Below, one piece after another: positions 9,994-15,582 of a stretch of 21,155 nt of DNA (position 1 is the stretch's first letter; each line of letters opens with the position of its first letter). A model generated the notes under the pieces. The model saw only the letters and a list, made by a program, of their open reading frames with translations. It was not told the DNA's origin and searched no databases. Origin of the DNA: Azolla pinnata (taxonomy: Eukaryota; Streptophyta; Polypodiopsida; Salviniales; Salviniaceae); contig JBBBWG010003281.1 in assembly GCA_037176905.1 (NCBI GenBank), forward strand, positions 10,535-31,689. Reading direction: 5' to 3'. Both the position numbers and the translations under genes were made by a program.

Positions 9994-11099
9994 TTAACTA
10001 GCTAGCTACCTAAGATTGGAATTAATCATACCTTGACTTGGGTCCGTTTGTTCTGGAACCAGAACTTGACTTGCCGCGGATCCAGCTTCAATTCCCTGCT
10101 CAGCTCCAGCCGCTGCTTCTCGTCGGGGTGAGGGCATTCCTTGAACACCCGCTCCATCTCCTGAATCTGATACTGCGAGTGCCGATGGTACCGCTTCTTC
10201 TTCTTCTTCTTAATCTTCTTCTTCACCATCATCGCCTTCTTCTGCAGATTCTTCTTGCAGTTCTGATCCTGCTTCTGCGCCTTCGGGCCTGAATAATTGC
10301 TACTGTAGCTGCCATTGTTGACGTCGTCGTCGTCGTCGTCATCGTCGTCGTCGTCGTCTTCATCCCCTGCATGATCGCCATCGCCATCGCCATCGCCATC
10401 TTCGACCTCCTCCTCCTCGTCCTCCTCGTCGCCATCGCCATCATCTTCATCGCGCGCACGAGCAGCTGCTGCTGCTGCTGCGGGATCATGATCGCCATGC
10501 AGATTCATCATCATCTGCTCGTGATCAGGACTGCATAGTAGTACTGATGGCGCCCCTGCAAGATACTGATGATCACCCGGCGCCTGCAGGATCCGCTGAT
10601 GATCGTATCGATGATGATCCTCGTTGACCGGGTGATCGTGGAGGCGGCGATGGCGATGGCGATCATGATCATAATCATGATTATAATCATGATCATAATC
10701 ATGCTCGTGATCGTGATCGAGATCATCCGGCAGATAATTCGCGTCTGGCGGGGCGCTAGTGCTGCTGCTGCAGGCCGACGGCGCGGATGGATCATCATCG
10801 TGCAGCAGATTGTCGAGCTGCAGGATGTGGGAGAGGTTAACGCTCGAGCTGCAGCAGCCGGCGGCGTTGATCCCGTCGTGATTAGCGCTGATCTCGCCGT
10901 GATCAGCGTTAATCTCGCCGTGATTAGCGTAATCGGGGCCGGGATTAGCGGCGGCGCCGAAGATCCTGGCGCGATTAGGCGGGCGCAGGGAATTGAAGCC
11001 GCAATTAGGGGCCGGGCTGGCGCCCGGATTAGCGAGGCCGGGGAGGTCATTAGCGAGGAGGCAGGGAGTGAGATTAGCGGAGTAATTAGCGGGGGCCAT
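1..11099 (-). CDS. HD-Zip class IV (HD-START) transcription factor, 11 exons, 3' end outside window
   Basis: Predicted nuclear DNA-binding regulator of the GL2/ATML1/PDF2 type, a family known for epidermal (outer cell layer) identity and binding to L1 boxes. Eleven exons were joined by homology and GT/AG sites: 11099-10032, 8065-7874, 7092-6789, 6020-5587, 5396-5292, 5024-4809, 4012-3778, 2912-2762, 1744-1582, 1002-907 and 669-1. The phases agree at every junction and no stop interrupts 1211 codons. Domains in order: disordered acidic N terminus (1-280), Lys-rich tract (about 282-303), homeodomain (about 302-356), zipper-loop-zipper with CPSCGG loop (357-420), START (about 545-820), HD-START-associated domain (about 850-1080), Asn-rich tract (about 1080-1190). 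Relatives are usually 700-850 residues; the excess is low-complexity insertion. A TAA directly precedes the ATG in frame, which fixes the start unless a further upstream coding exon exists. The conserved C-terminal end (GSLLTVAFQ-type motif) is not reached. Confidence 0.93.
59..396. repeat. GTT/TTG trinucleotide-rich tract coding poly-Asn
   Basis: Imperfect (GTT)n with ATT, GCT and GGT interruptions, read on the minus strand as Asn with Ser and His codons inside exon 11. The longest clean run is near 357-392. All three frames stay open over long distances because of the triplet period. Confidence 0.95.
778..868. repeat. Short tandem repeat, GATCGGAATCGG type
   Basis: Six or so degenerate copies of a 13-15 bp unit (catgatcggaatcgg with variants) in intron 10, between the exon 11 acceptor and the exon 10 donor. 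Confidence 0.85.
907..1002 (-). CDS. HD-Zip IV exon 10: HD-START-associated domain, third part
   Basis: Codes residues 957-988: [20 protein letters not shown] then [12 protein letters not shown], matching WDILSNGG...NCVSLLR of relatives. The acceptor is GCGCAG|TGG and the donor AAT|GTGAGC, phase 0. At 32 codons it is the smallest coding exon. Confidence 0.92.
1031..1347. repeat. AAC/CAA-rich array in intron 9
   Basis: About 315 bp of (AAC)n with periodic 'attaac' and 'agc' interruptions, giving a higher-order pattern of roughly 30-60 bp. It lies in intron 9 close to the exon 10 acceptor, where the transcript strand reads as GTT/TTG repeats and could act as an extended U-rich tract. Confidence 0.92.
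1582..1744 (-). CDS. HD-Zip IV exon 9: HD-START-associated domain, second part
   Basis: Codes residues 903-956. [20 protein letters not shown] and [18 protein letters not shown] match the family block ([12 protein letters not shown]...AAT...P..P..V..FLRD). The acceptor is CATAG|GCTAGA and the donor GAG|GTAATC, phase 0. Confidence 0.93.
1816..1851. repeat. (ACTT)n microsatellite
   Basis: Nine tandem ACTT tetranucleotides in intron 8. Confidence 0.95.
1989..2415. mobile_element. Fold-back (MITE-like) element, copy 1, in intron 8
   Basis: The left end (GGGAGAATTACCCCAAACAA, then CGCCT blocks) is an imperfect inverted match of the right part near 2345-2400 (TGTAGTTTATAATTTTGTAG then GCTTTC). 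The interior shares the motif TTGATTAACACCAAAT, in reverse orientation, with the element at 13105-13558. A further end-like block (CTAGGCGTTTTTAATACC) near 2535-2552 suggests a nested or longer element. No coding capacity is visible. The ends are approximate. Confidence 0.6.
2762..2912 (-). CDS. HD-Zip IV exon 8: HD-START-associated domain, first part
   Basis: Codes residues 853-901 plus split codons on both sides. [20 protein letters not shown] and [12 protein letters not shown] match the start of the associated domain. The end is Ser/Thr/Ala-rich. The acceptor is TGGAAG|GGAGG and the donor GCAAG|GTATAA, phase 2. Confidence 0.92.
3778..4012 (-). CDS. HD-Zip IV exon 7: end of START domain
   Basis: Codes residues 774-851 plus a split codon. 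[20 protein letters not shown] and the following block through [16 protein letters not shown] match the end of START in relatives. A His/Pro-rich insertion ([15 protein letters not shown]) replaces the usual short linker before the GRRS block. The acceptor is ATATAG|GTC and the donor ATTG|GTAATT, phase 1. Confidence 0.93.
4137..4186. other. Strong hairpin in intron 6
   Basis: TGATAGAAAAAGAGGAGCC pairs with GGCTCCTCTTTCTATCA across a 14-nt loop: 17 base pairs with a two-A bulge. It is shorter than typical plant microRNA precursors. It is not followed by a T run on either strand that would suggest a polymerase III terminator. Confidence 0.75.
4283..4327. repeat. Telomere-like TTTAGGG units in intron 6
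   Basis: GAAGGGTTTAGGG occurs twice, the second followed by another TTTAGGG and a degenerate unit. The orientation is opposite to that of the array at 5221-5284. Confidence 0.8.
4437..4788. repeat. Tandem duplication, 184-bp period, in intron 6
   Basis: AGCATTGAATTCGAACAGAT starts at 4441 and again at 4625. About 160 bp of each copy are nearly identical (single-base differences such as ATCATGGG versus ATCATCGG). The second copy ends about 20 bp from the end of exon 6. Confidence 0.95.
4809..5024 (-). CDS. HD-Zip IV exon 6: START domain, core
   Basis: Codes residues 702-773. [20 protein letters not shown] and [13 protein letters not shown], then [18 protein letters not shown], are near-diagnostic of HD-Zip IV START domains. 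The acceptor is GACGCAG|ATG. The donor AAG|GTCCAC is weak but lies at the conserved SK|VTW junction. Confidence 0.93.
5221..5284. repeat. Interstitial telomere heptamers (CCCTAAA)n in intron 5
   Basis: Nine consecutive heptamers: six exact CCCTAAA plus the variants CCTTAAA, TCCTAAG and TCCTAAA. The array ends about 8 bp from the exon 5 donor. Plant-type telomere repeats occur inside chromosomes and also contain the telo-box AAACCCTAA. Confidence 0.93.
5292..5396 (-). CDS. HD-Zip IV exon 5: START domain, middle
   Basis: Codes residues 667-701. [20 protein letters not shown] followed by PG corresponds to the family block around a W..VF..IV.RA...EVLS pattern, and GAMQI precedes the next exon. 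The acceptor is TTGGCAG|GCG and the donor ATC|GTAAGC. The donor lies within 8 bp of a telomere-heptamer array. Confidence 0.92.
5587..6020 (-). CDS. HD-Zip IV exon 4: start of START domain with poly-Asn insertion
   Basis: Codes residues 523-666 plus a split codon. [19 protein letters not shown] is the START N-terminal helix of the family, and [20 protein letters not shown] matches the usual SRE...LVEILMD block. Between them lies a Ser/Asn insertion with 18 consecutive Asn codons (5691-5743). The acceptor is uncertain: ATAG at 6021, and later AGs that would start the exon at 6008, 6002 or 5984, all keep the same phase. The donor is GCG|GTAAAC. Confidence 0.88.
5689..5743. repeat. (GTT)17 microsatellite coding 18 Asn
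   Basis: ATT followed by seventeen GTT triplets; the minus strand reads as 18 Asn codons in exon 4. It is a clean run, so length polymorphism is likely. Confidence 0.96.
6033..6698. repeat. Minisatellite, 83-95 bp unit, in intron 3
   Basis: Seven copies of a unit containing GAATGTGAACAATCAGCTG, TCCAAGACATTT and a variable (TTA)n stretch. The copies of GAATGTGAACAAT start at 6127, 6220, 6306, 6389, 6477, 6566 and 6661. The length differences come mostly from the embedded (TTA)n. Confidence 0.95.
6789..7092 (-). CDS. HD-Zip IV exon 3: linker between zipper and START
   Basis: Codes residues 421 to 522 (split codon). It begins [18 protein letters not shown], matching the block after the zipper in relatives, then continues as a Ser/Thr/Asn-rich linker with a short Asn run. 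The acceptor is CATCAG|ATT and the donor is TCAG|GTAGGT, phase 1. Confidence 0.9.
7180..7850. repeat. Minisatellite, 70-74 bp unit, in intron 2
   Basis: Eight copies of a unit built from GGTCTATGATCCAGTTACTA, GTGATAATTAGTCTATCCAG and a TTAGTAGTATAAGTAGTG block. Marker positions are 7286, 7356, 7426, 7496, 7569, 7639, 7709 and 7783, so five of the seven spacings are exactly 70 bp. More diverged copies extend toward 7180. The array ends about 20 bp from the exon 2 donor. Confidence 0.95.
7874..8065 (-). CDS. HD-Zip IV exon 2: zipper-loop-zipper dimerisation motif
   Basis: Codes residues 357-420, from [20 protein letters not shown] to VENVRLREE. Two leucine-zipper halves flank a loop with CPSCGG (Cys 390 and 393), the class IV hallmark proposed to make dimerisation redox sensitive. 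An extra Cys sits at 403. The acceptor is CCTGCAG|GCG and the donor is GAG|GTTCAT, both phase 0. The donor is weak, but it lies exactly where relatives have an intron (LREE|IDRIS). Confidence 0.93.
8085..8335. repeat. Short AATCATAATC-type tandem repeat, intron 1
   Basis: Interleaved TCATAATCAA, TCAATCATCA and ATCAATCATA units. A longer block of about 65 bp (ATAGGTCATAATCAATCATA onward) is duplicated at 8100 and 8156. It lies next to the exon 2 acceptor. Confidence 0.9.
8760..10026. repeat. Minisatellite, 131-172 bp unit, filling the second half of intron 1
   Basis: Eight copies marked by TTAGCAGCATCTATAGTGTG at about 8802, 8974, 9134, 9265, 9413, 9565, 9710 and 9865. Each has a TAATTAGTAATCACACACTG block, ATCAGCTGGATCTA, a variable (AACT)n stretch and AAGATTGGAATTAATACGCA. 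The last unit runs directly into the exon 1 donor at 10031. Confidence 0.95.
10032..11099 (-). CDS. HD-Zip IV exon 1: acidic N terminus, basic tract and homeodomain
   Basis: Codes residues 1-356. Low-complexity stretches include repeated HGEI/NHDGI units (59-77), alternating His-Asp (127-150), seven Ala (207-213), Asp/Glu/Gly (217-259) ending in twelve Asp, and a lysine run before the homeodomain that should serve as nuclear localisation signal. The homeodomain begins near [16 protein letters not shown] and ends with [10 protein letters not shown], keeping the helix-3 residues W, F, Q and N that contact [14 protein letters not shown] is typical of class IV. The donor is CAAG|GTATGA in phase 0 (GT at 10031-10030). 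The acidic part could act as an activation domain; that is inference. Confidence 0.95.
10320..10363. repeat. (GTC)n-type microsatellite coding poly-Asp
   Basis: GTC triplets with one ATC, read on the minus strand as twelve Asp codons in exon 1. The adjacent CATCGC hexamer repeats near 10377-10402 code alternating Asp-Gly. Confidence 0.95.
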
Positions 11100-11312
11100 T
11101 TAATTAATTAAGGGAGTAATCGTATGGATCAATGCATGGATAATAATAATCATAGTAAAGCTTGGATTATGTACATTTGGGCGTGATGTTGTTGGATCAG
11201 AATATCAATCCAATAATTCCAGATGATCAGCAACAGATCAATTATATAATCCGATTGCAGCTGCAATAATATGGGGGAGCTCCTCCTCCGATCGATCACA
11301 GATCGATCGAAT

Positions 11313-11474
11313 CTTAATCCGATTGCAGCAAATATGGGGATCGATTCTTAATCCAATTAAAGCAAATATAGGGATCAATTCTTAATCCGATTGCAGCAAA
11401 TATGGGTATCAATTCTTAATCCGATTGCAGCATATATAGGGATCAATTCTTAATCCGATTGCCGCAAATATTGG
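11313..11474. repeat. 34-bp tandem repeat upstream of the HD-Zip IV gene
   Basis: CTTAATCCGATTGCAGCAAA starts at 11313, then variants at 11347, 11381, 11415 and 11449: four full 34-bp units and one partial, with exactly constant spacing. A diverged relative (ATAATCCGATTGCAGCTGCA) lies near 11247. The array is 214-375 bp upstream of the start codon, in the promoter or 5' untranslated region. Each unit holds AATCCGATT, two inverted GATT cores. Confidence 0.92.
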
Positions 11475-12033
11475 GAGCGCCTCCGATCGATCAATAATAT
11501 ATTGTTGGGGGGGCTGAGATAGATGGATTGGATTGTGGATTGAATCGGATTAATTTGGATTAGATTGGATGAATGAGAGCTGTCTAATTATTTACTCTAG
11601 CTTTAGCTATATAGCAAGCGAGCTAACTAAAACGATTGATTCGATTTTTGCAATACACAGAATGCAATGCGGGGTGATTGATTCAATCTGCAAGATCAGA
11701 ACCAAATGTGGGCGATTTGATTCAATTCTGCAGACTGGGATGGAATCGAATTGATGGAGGATCTGGTGATATACCAATCCATGGTCGCCGCTATCATCAT
11801 CATCATCATCATCGGAATGATAATAATAATCATAACCATAATCAGAAATTGATGGTGCAAAAAGGATTGGATTGGATTGGATGGTTGGGTAGAGGCCAGC
11901 CGCAAGTGCAATGTAATGCAGTTGCAATCATTCTGTTAATTAAATTATATGACAAACTGTGAGGCGCTGAAGATCCTTCACAGACAAACTTTGCATGTAT
12001 ATATATATGTATATATATAATACACAGACACAT

Positions 12034-12113
12034 GATCATGTCGTGCGTGCTGAGAGGCATACATACATACATATGTGTGTATGTGCGTGTGATGCATGCA
12101 TGCATGCATGCAA
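12034..12113. repeat. CATA / TGCA alternating purine-pyrimidine repeats
   Basis: CATA repeats, then TGTGTGTATGTGCGTGTG, then (GCAT)n. With a similar stretch at 12500-12615 (GCATGTGTGCATGCATGCAT type) this is DNA that can favour Z-form or cruciform structure. Confidence 0.75.
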
Positions 12114-12168
12114 TGCCGCATTTAATGAAAGGATCAACCGAACTGCTTTTCAGACCGTCTGCCCGCTC

Positions 12169-12176
12169 TGCATTTA
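12169..12176 (-). promoter_or_regulatory. L1-box match TAAATGCA
   Basis: Exact match to the consensus TAAATGYA on the strand of the HD-Zip IV gene, about 1.07 kb upstream of its ATG. HD-Zip IV proteins bind this motif, and some family promoters carry it. A one-mismatch copy (TAAATGCG) lies about 50 bp further downstream, toward the gene. An 8-mer can occur by chance, so function is unproven. Confidence 0.35.
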
Positions 12177-12182
12177 ATGCTC

Positions 12183-12450
12183 CCCATGGCATGGCATGGC
12201 ATGGCTGCTATGGTATCATGGCATGGCGTGTTATGGAATGGCATGGCGTGTTATGGAATGGCATGGCTGCTCTGGTGGCATGGCATGGTATGGCATGGCG
12301 TGTTATGGCATGGCATGGCTGGAATGGCATGGCATGGCTGATATGGTATCATGGCATGGCGTGTTATGGCATGGCATAGCTGCTATGGTGGCATGGCATG
12401 ATATGTCATGGCTGCTATGGTGGCATGGCATGGCTGGCATGGCTGGCATG
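12183..12450. repeat. ATGGC pentanucleotide array
   Basis: About 265 bp of ATGGC units with recurring inserts (CTGCTATGGTATC, GTGTTATGGA) forming higher-order units of about 25-60 bp. It keeps several frames open (Met, Trp, His, Gly-rich) without being a credible gene. Confidence 0.93.
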
Positions 12451-12617
12451 TCATGTATGCATAGCTGGTATGCCTCTCTCTACATGGTGGTACTTGGGTG
12501 CGCATGTATGTGGCTTGCATGTGTGCATGTGTGCATGCATGCATGTGGGCATGTGTGCATGCATGTATGTGGCTTGCGTGGGTGTATGTATGCATGGCAT
12601 GCATGCGTATGTCGTTG

Positions 12618-12618
12618 A

Positions 12619-12656
<38 letters not shown>
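12618..12656. repeat. (TTA)n microsatellite
   Basis: About twelve TTA triplets. Confidence 0.95.
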
Positions 12657-12657
<1 letters not shown>

Positions 12658-12662
12658 ATTTA
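12655..12662 (-). promoter_or_regulatory. L1-box match TAAATGTA
   Basis: Second exact TAAATGYA match, about 1.56 kb upstream of the HD-Zip IV ATG, at the end of a (TTA)n microsatellite. The AT-rich setting raises the chance of a random match. Confidence 0.25.
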
Positions 12663-12732
12663 TTTTGAATAGCTGGAAAAAAGGACACGAGATTGTTGTG
12701 GTGCACAGCAAATGAAAAAACAAAACTAGAGA

Positions 12733-12784
12733 AATAAATAAATAAATAAATAAACAAACAAACAAATAAATAAATAAATAAATA
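12733..12784. repeat. (AAAT)n / (AAAC)n tetranucleotide repeat
   Basis: AAAT units interrupted in the middle by three AAAC units. It is followed by T-rich (12808-12845) and A-rich (12945-13045) stretches that are imperfect inverted copies of each other, for example GTTTTTTGCTTTTT against AAAAAGCAAAAAC. Confidence 0.9.
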
Positions 12785-13104
12785 GGACCACAGATCTCAT
12801 ATTTAAGATGTTTTGTTTTTTGCTTTTTTTTTGTTTTTTATTATTATAAAAAAACAAAATCCCCCCCACTTCCCCATTGACCACTATTTTGACCAGATTT
12901 GTTTTTGAACACAAAGCTCATGATTCTTTTTCTCCTTTGGTTTTTCAAAAAAATAGGAACAAATTAAAAAAGGCCCAAGGAACAAAAAAACAAAACTAAT
13001 AAAAAGCAAAAACAAAAAAACAAAAAAGCAAGAAGAAAACAAAACCAAAAAGAATGAACCAGGGTTCGAATCCGGCATTCGCCTTTTCCATTTTGGTCGT
13101 GTAA

Positions 13105-13558
13105 AAAAGGGAAAATTACCAAAAAAATAAATTGCCTAACCAAATTGTAAATTACATTTTAACGCCTACCAAAACTAGCGATTACAGATTAACGCCTAGT
13201 TTTAAGAGTAATGTGCAACTGATTGATTAACACCAAATCAAGTAGTTGTGAATCAATTAACATGAAATTAGACAATTGATTAAGGCCTAACCACTTGATT
13301 GAAACCAAATCAGCGTGTTAATCAGTTAATCAGATTCTAAGATTACTAACTTTTAGTCAGTCGAATGTAGTAAGGGAATCGATTGGGATCCATTAGTGGG
13401 AAGCGATTTAAGAATAAAATCAATGCTAACGGAATCAATTGGGTGTTGATTTTTTAGTGGAAGATAAGATTAGACGTTTAATTTGTAATTTGTGATTTCG
13501 ATAGGCGTCAAAATGTAATTTATAATTTGGCTAGGCGTTCTTTTTGGTGATTCTCTCT
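13105..13558. mobile_element. Fold-back (MITE-like) element, copy 2, intergenic
   Basis: About 454 bp with terminal inverted repeats of roughly 90 bp. The left end GGGAAAATTACCAAAAAAAT then CCTAACCAAATTGTAAATTA matches the right end, which on the complement reads GAGAGAATCACCAAAAAG then GCCTAGCCAAATTATAAATT. Each terminal repeat contains sub-units of about 31 bp ending in TTAACGCCTA. TGTAA flanks both sides (13100-13104 and 13559-13563), a possible 5-bp target duplication. No open frame of note is present, so it would be non-autonomous. Confidence 0.72.
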
Positions 13559-13563
13559 GTAAG

Positions 13564-14208
13564 ACAAAAGGAATAACCTTTGCTTCTATTGAAGCCAGTT
13601 TTAACAAAACCCAAAACCAAATCTTTCTGTGTTACCAGAAAGCATGGTTTTGTCAGCATATTAGACACGTCCAGTGGTCCTCAGAACATTTGTCGTATAA
13701 ACGATAAATCGCAGGTAGAAAAAAACAACAAAAAACAGAGATCGCGACGATGCAGATCCTTCTTAGTTGCTCTTCGGATCCAAGCTATATACATCATTAC
13801 CATTTGCGGAAACAACAAACACTATAGGATGGGGGAGATTTTTCAAAACAAGAAAAGGAAAAAGCCCGATTTCGAAACGAGGCATTGTCTCTCTGTCACG
13901 AGCGCGGGGACGCGAGAAAACATGAGCCGCTTATTATATCAGAAGCAGTATATGCAGGCACTCAAACGGCGTGAACCTGGGGGACGATCTGGCGCTCGAA
14001 ATCGAAATCGAAATCCCAGTGCAGTAAAGGCTAGGCATGCAGAACTGCAAGTGTGTCAAAAAAGGGAAGAAGAAGAAGAAGAAGAAGAAGGCAACAAAAG
14101 AAAAACACACAAGAGGCATGATTTCATAGATAGATTGGTTGTATAGATTGGTTGTATAGATAGATAGCCCTTGAGGAGCTTCAAAAAATTTAAAAGGGCG
14201 GAAACGAA
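13564..14208. other. Intergenic stretch without recognised gene
   Basis: Mixed-composition DNA. It contains a (GAA)n microsatellite at about 14067-14090 and a short GATTGGTTGTATA duplication near 14132-14160. A reading frame is open from about 13580, but it lacks an early ATG and resembles nothing I know. Confidence 0.5.
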
Positions 14209-14275
14209 TTGCCAGTTTCTTCAGGGCTCGAACCCGAGACCTCTCGATTCCAAGACCAACTGCAACCAAAAAAAA
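14209..14275 (-). mobile_element. tRNA-like fragment, possible SINE remnant
   Basis: The minus strand reads GGTTGCAGTTGGTCTTGGAA, then GAGAGGTCTCGGGTTCGAGC followed by CCTGA. The second part holds a B-box (GGTTCGAGCCC) and folds as a tRNA T-arm: TCGGG pairs with CCTGA around a 7-nt TTCGAGC loop. GCAGTTGG resembles a D-loop/A-box, but no anticodon arm fits between them. This pattern is typical of tRNA-derived SINEs. The 3' limit and tail are not defined. Confidence 0.4.
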
Positions 14276-14850
14276 AACCAAAGATCGCGTTTCGTATGGG
14301 CTCCATAACACTAGAATTACGATTGCCTGAGATTGGCCCGCGAGATCTTACTGACGACGATGCCAGTTTCCTGGGTCTCAAGCTGGCTCCCAAAAAGATC
14401 ACACCACCAACAACAACACTTGGCATGCTCGTGGGACAGGGAAAACGAAAACAACGAAATCTCTAATCGATTCATGATGATGATGATGCCAGGGGGGATC
14501 TCGTCGATCAAACGAGAAAAAAATAAAAAAAAGCTTGGGCTCCTTCTCGCGATTTAGCCTGAAGATTCCGATTCCGTTACGAGTGCACAAGGGGCACGGG
14601 GGGCTGGATCCTGCAAAATCCGGCCGAGATCTCGTGAGTAATGGCCGCGCGACATACGTACGTACGAATGCGCATCAGAAGCCGAGAGCTTCTGTTTTGT
14701 GTTGTTTTTGTTTTTTGTTTTTTTTTTTTTGTTTTTTCCGGAGCTACATCGCGGCCGCATCATCGAAACGAATCGAGGCTCGAGCGGCAAACTTTCGCAT
14801 TGATCGAGAACGATCTCGAGCCTGCAAAAGCCAGATATCAGGCAAGGGAT
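14276..14850. other. Intergenic stretch without recognised gene
   Basis: Contains A- and T-rich runs (for example a long T tract around 14700-14735) and a TACGTACGTACG palindromic repeat near 14656. No gene, RNA or array is recognised. Confidence 0.5.
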
Positions 14851-15055
14851 GTGTGTAGAGAGACAGACAGACAAACAGAGAGACAGATAGACAAACAGAG
14901 AAGCAGAATCGGAAGCAGAAGCAGAAGAAGAGATCTGACAAAACAGACAAACAGATAAATACAGAAGAAGCAGAAGCAGAAGCAGAAGAAGAGATCTGAC
15001 AAAACAGACAAACAGACAAATACAGAAGAAGCAGAAGCAGAAGAAGAGATCTGGA
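14851..15055. repeat. Purine-rich tandem repeat, GACA and 55-61 bp units
   Basis: GACAGACAGACAAACAGAGA-type sequence, then repeats with GAAGCAGAAGAAGAGATCTG. AGATCTG starts at 14931, 14992 and 15047; the 6-bp difference in spacing is one GAAGCA unit. Confidence 0.92.
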
Positions 15056-15179
15056 AGGGCTTCATACAACATAACCTTAAAACCAATACACCCATTCATG
15101 GCCTATGCTTTATTTTAGGTGGAATCCCAGGGATCGGATCGTATCGGATCGGATCTATGCAAAGATTCCCCCGTTTCCA

Positions 15180-15224
15180 CATCCTCATCATCATCATCAT
15201 CATCATCATCGTCGTCGTCATCGC
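15180..15224. repeat. (ATC)n / (GTC)n microsatellite
   Basis: About nine ATC triplets passing into GTC triplets. Confidence 0.9.
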
Positions 15225-15385
15225 CCTCATTCAAGCCGTTCGATCCTTGTATGGTTCGAGCCGCTCGCAACCGATGTTCTGGGAATGGGAATCGGCCGAT
15301 GTATACTATGCACATCTCGCACGGCCCATAACTGTTCGCGTTGCATAGCCATCAATATCAATGCTTCCGAATCGAATACTATCTC

Positions 15386-15440
15386 ATTCATTCATTCATT
15401 CATTCATTCATTCATTCATTCATTCATTCATTCATTCATC
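15386..15440. repeat. (ATTC)n microsatellite
   Basis: About thirteen tandem ATTC tetranucleotides. Confidence 0.95.
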
Positions 15441-15582
15441 CAATCCAAATCAATCCAATCATTCACATCAAGCATGCCCATGGAGTGCTCATCAATCACC
15501 CCCCCCCCCACCTCAGAATGTTTTTCATTCGGCTGCGAAATCAGGAGGGTATGTTTCGCATACATCCCGATCGACAAATGCG

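Noticed and set aside
10569..11111. 180-codon open frame on the plus strand, rich in Ile/Val/Ala
   Set aside because: It is the antisense of HD-Zip exon 1, kept open by biased codons and repeats. No domain is recognisable, and the minus-strand frame has clear homology.
12032..12618. Overlapping Met/Trp/His/Gly-rich frames
   Set aside because: Direct translations of the ATGGC and TGCATG repeats; several frames are open at once, as expected for a stop-free pentamer repeat.
13063..13080. GGTTCGAATCC followed by TTTT, resembling the 3' part of a tRNA
   Set aside because: Only two T-stem pairs form, and upstream sequence is A-rich with no D- or anticodon arm, so neither a tRNA nor a convincing SINE can be supported.
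13580..14146. 188-codon plus-strand frame
   Set aside because: No ATG near its start, basic and low-complexity composition with poly-Glu from (GAA)n, no recognisable domain. Kept only as an unannotated stretch.
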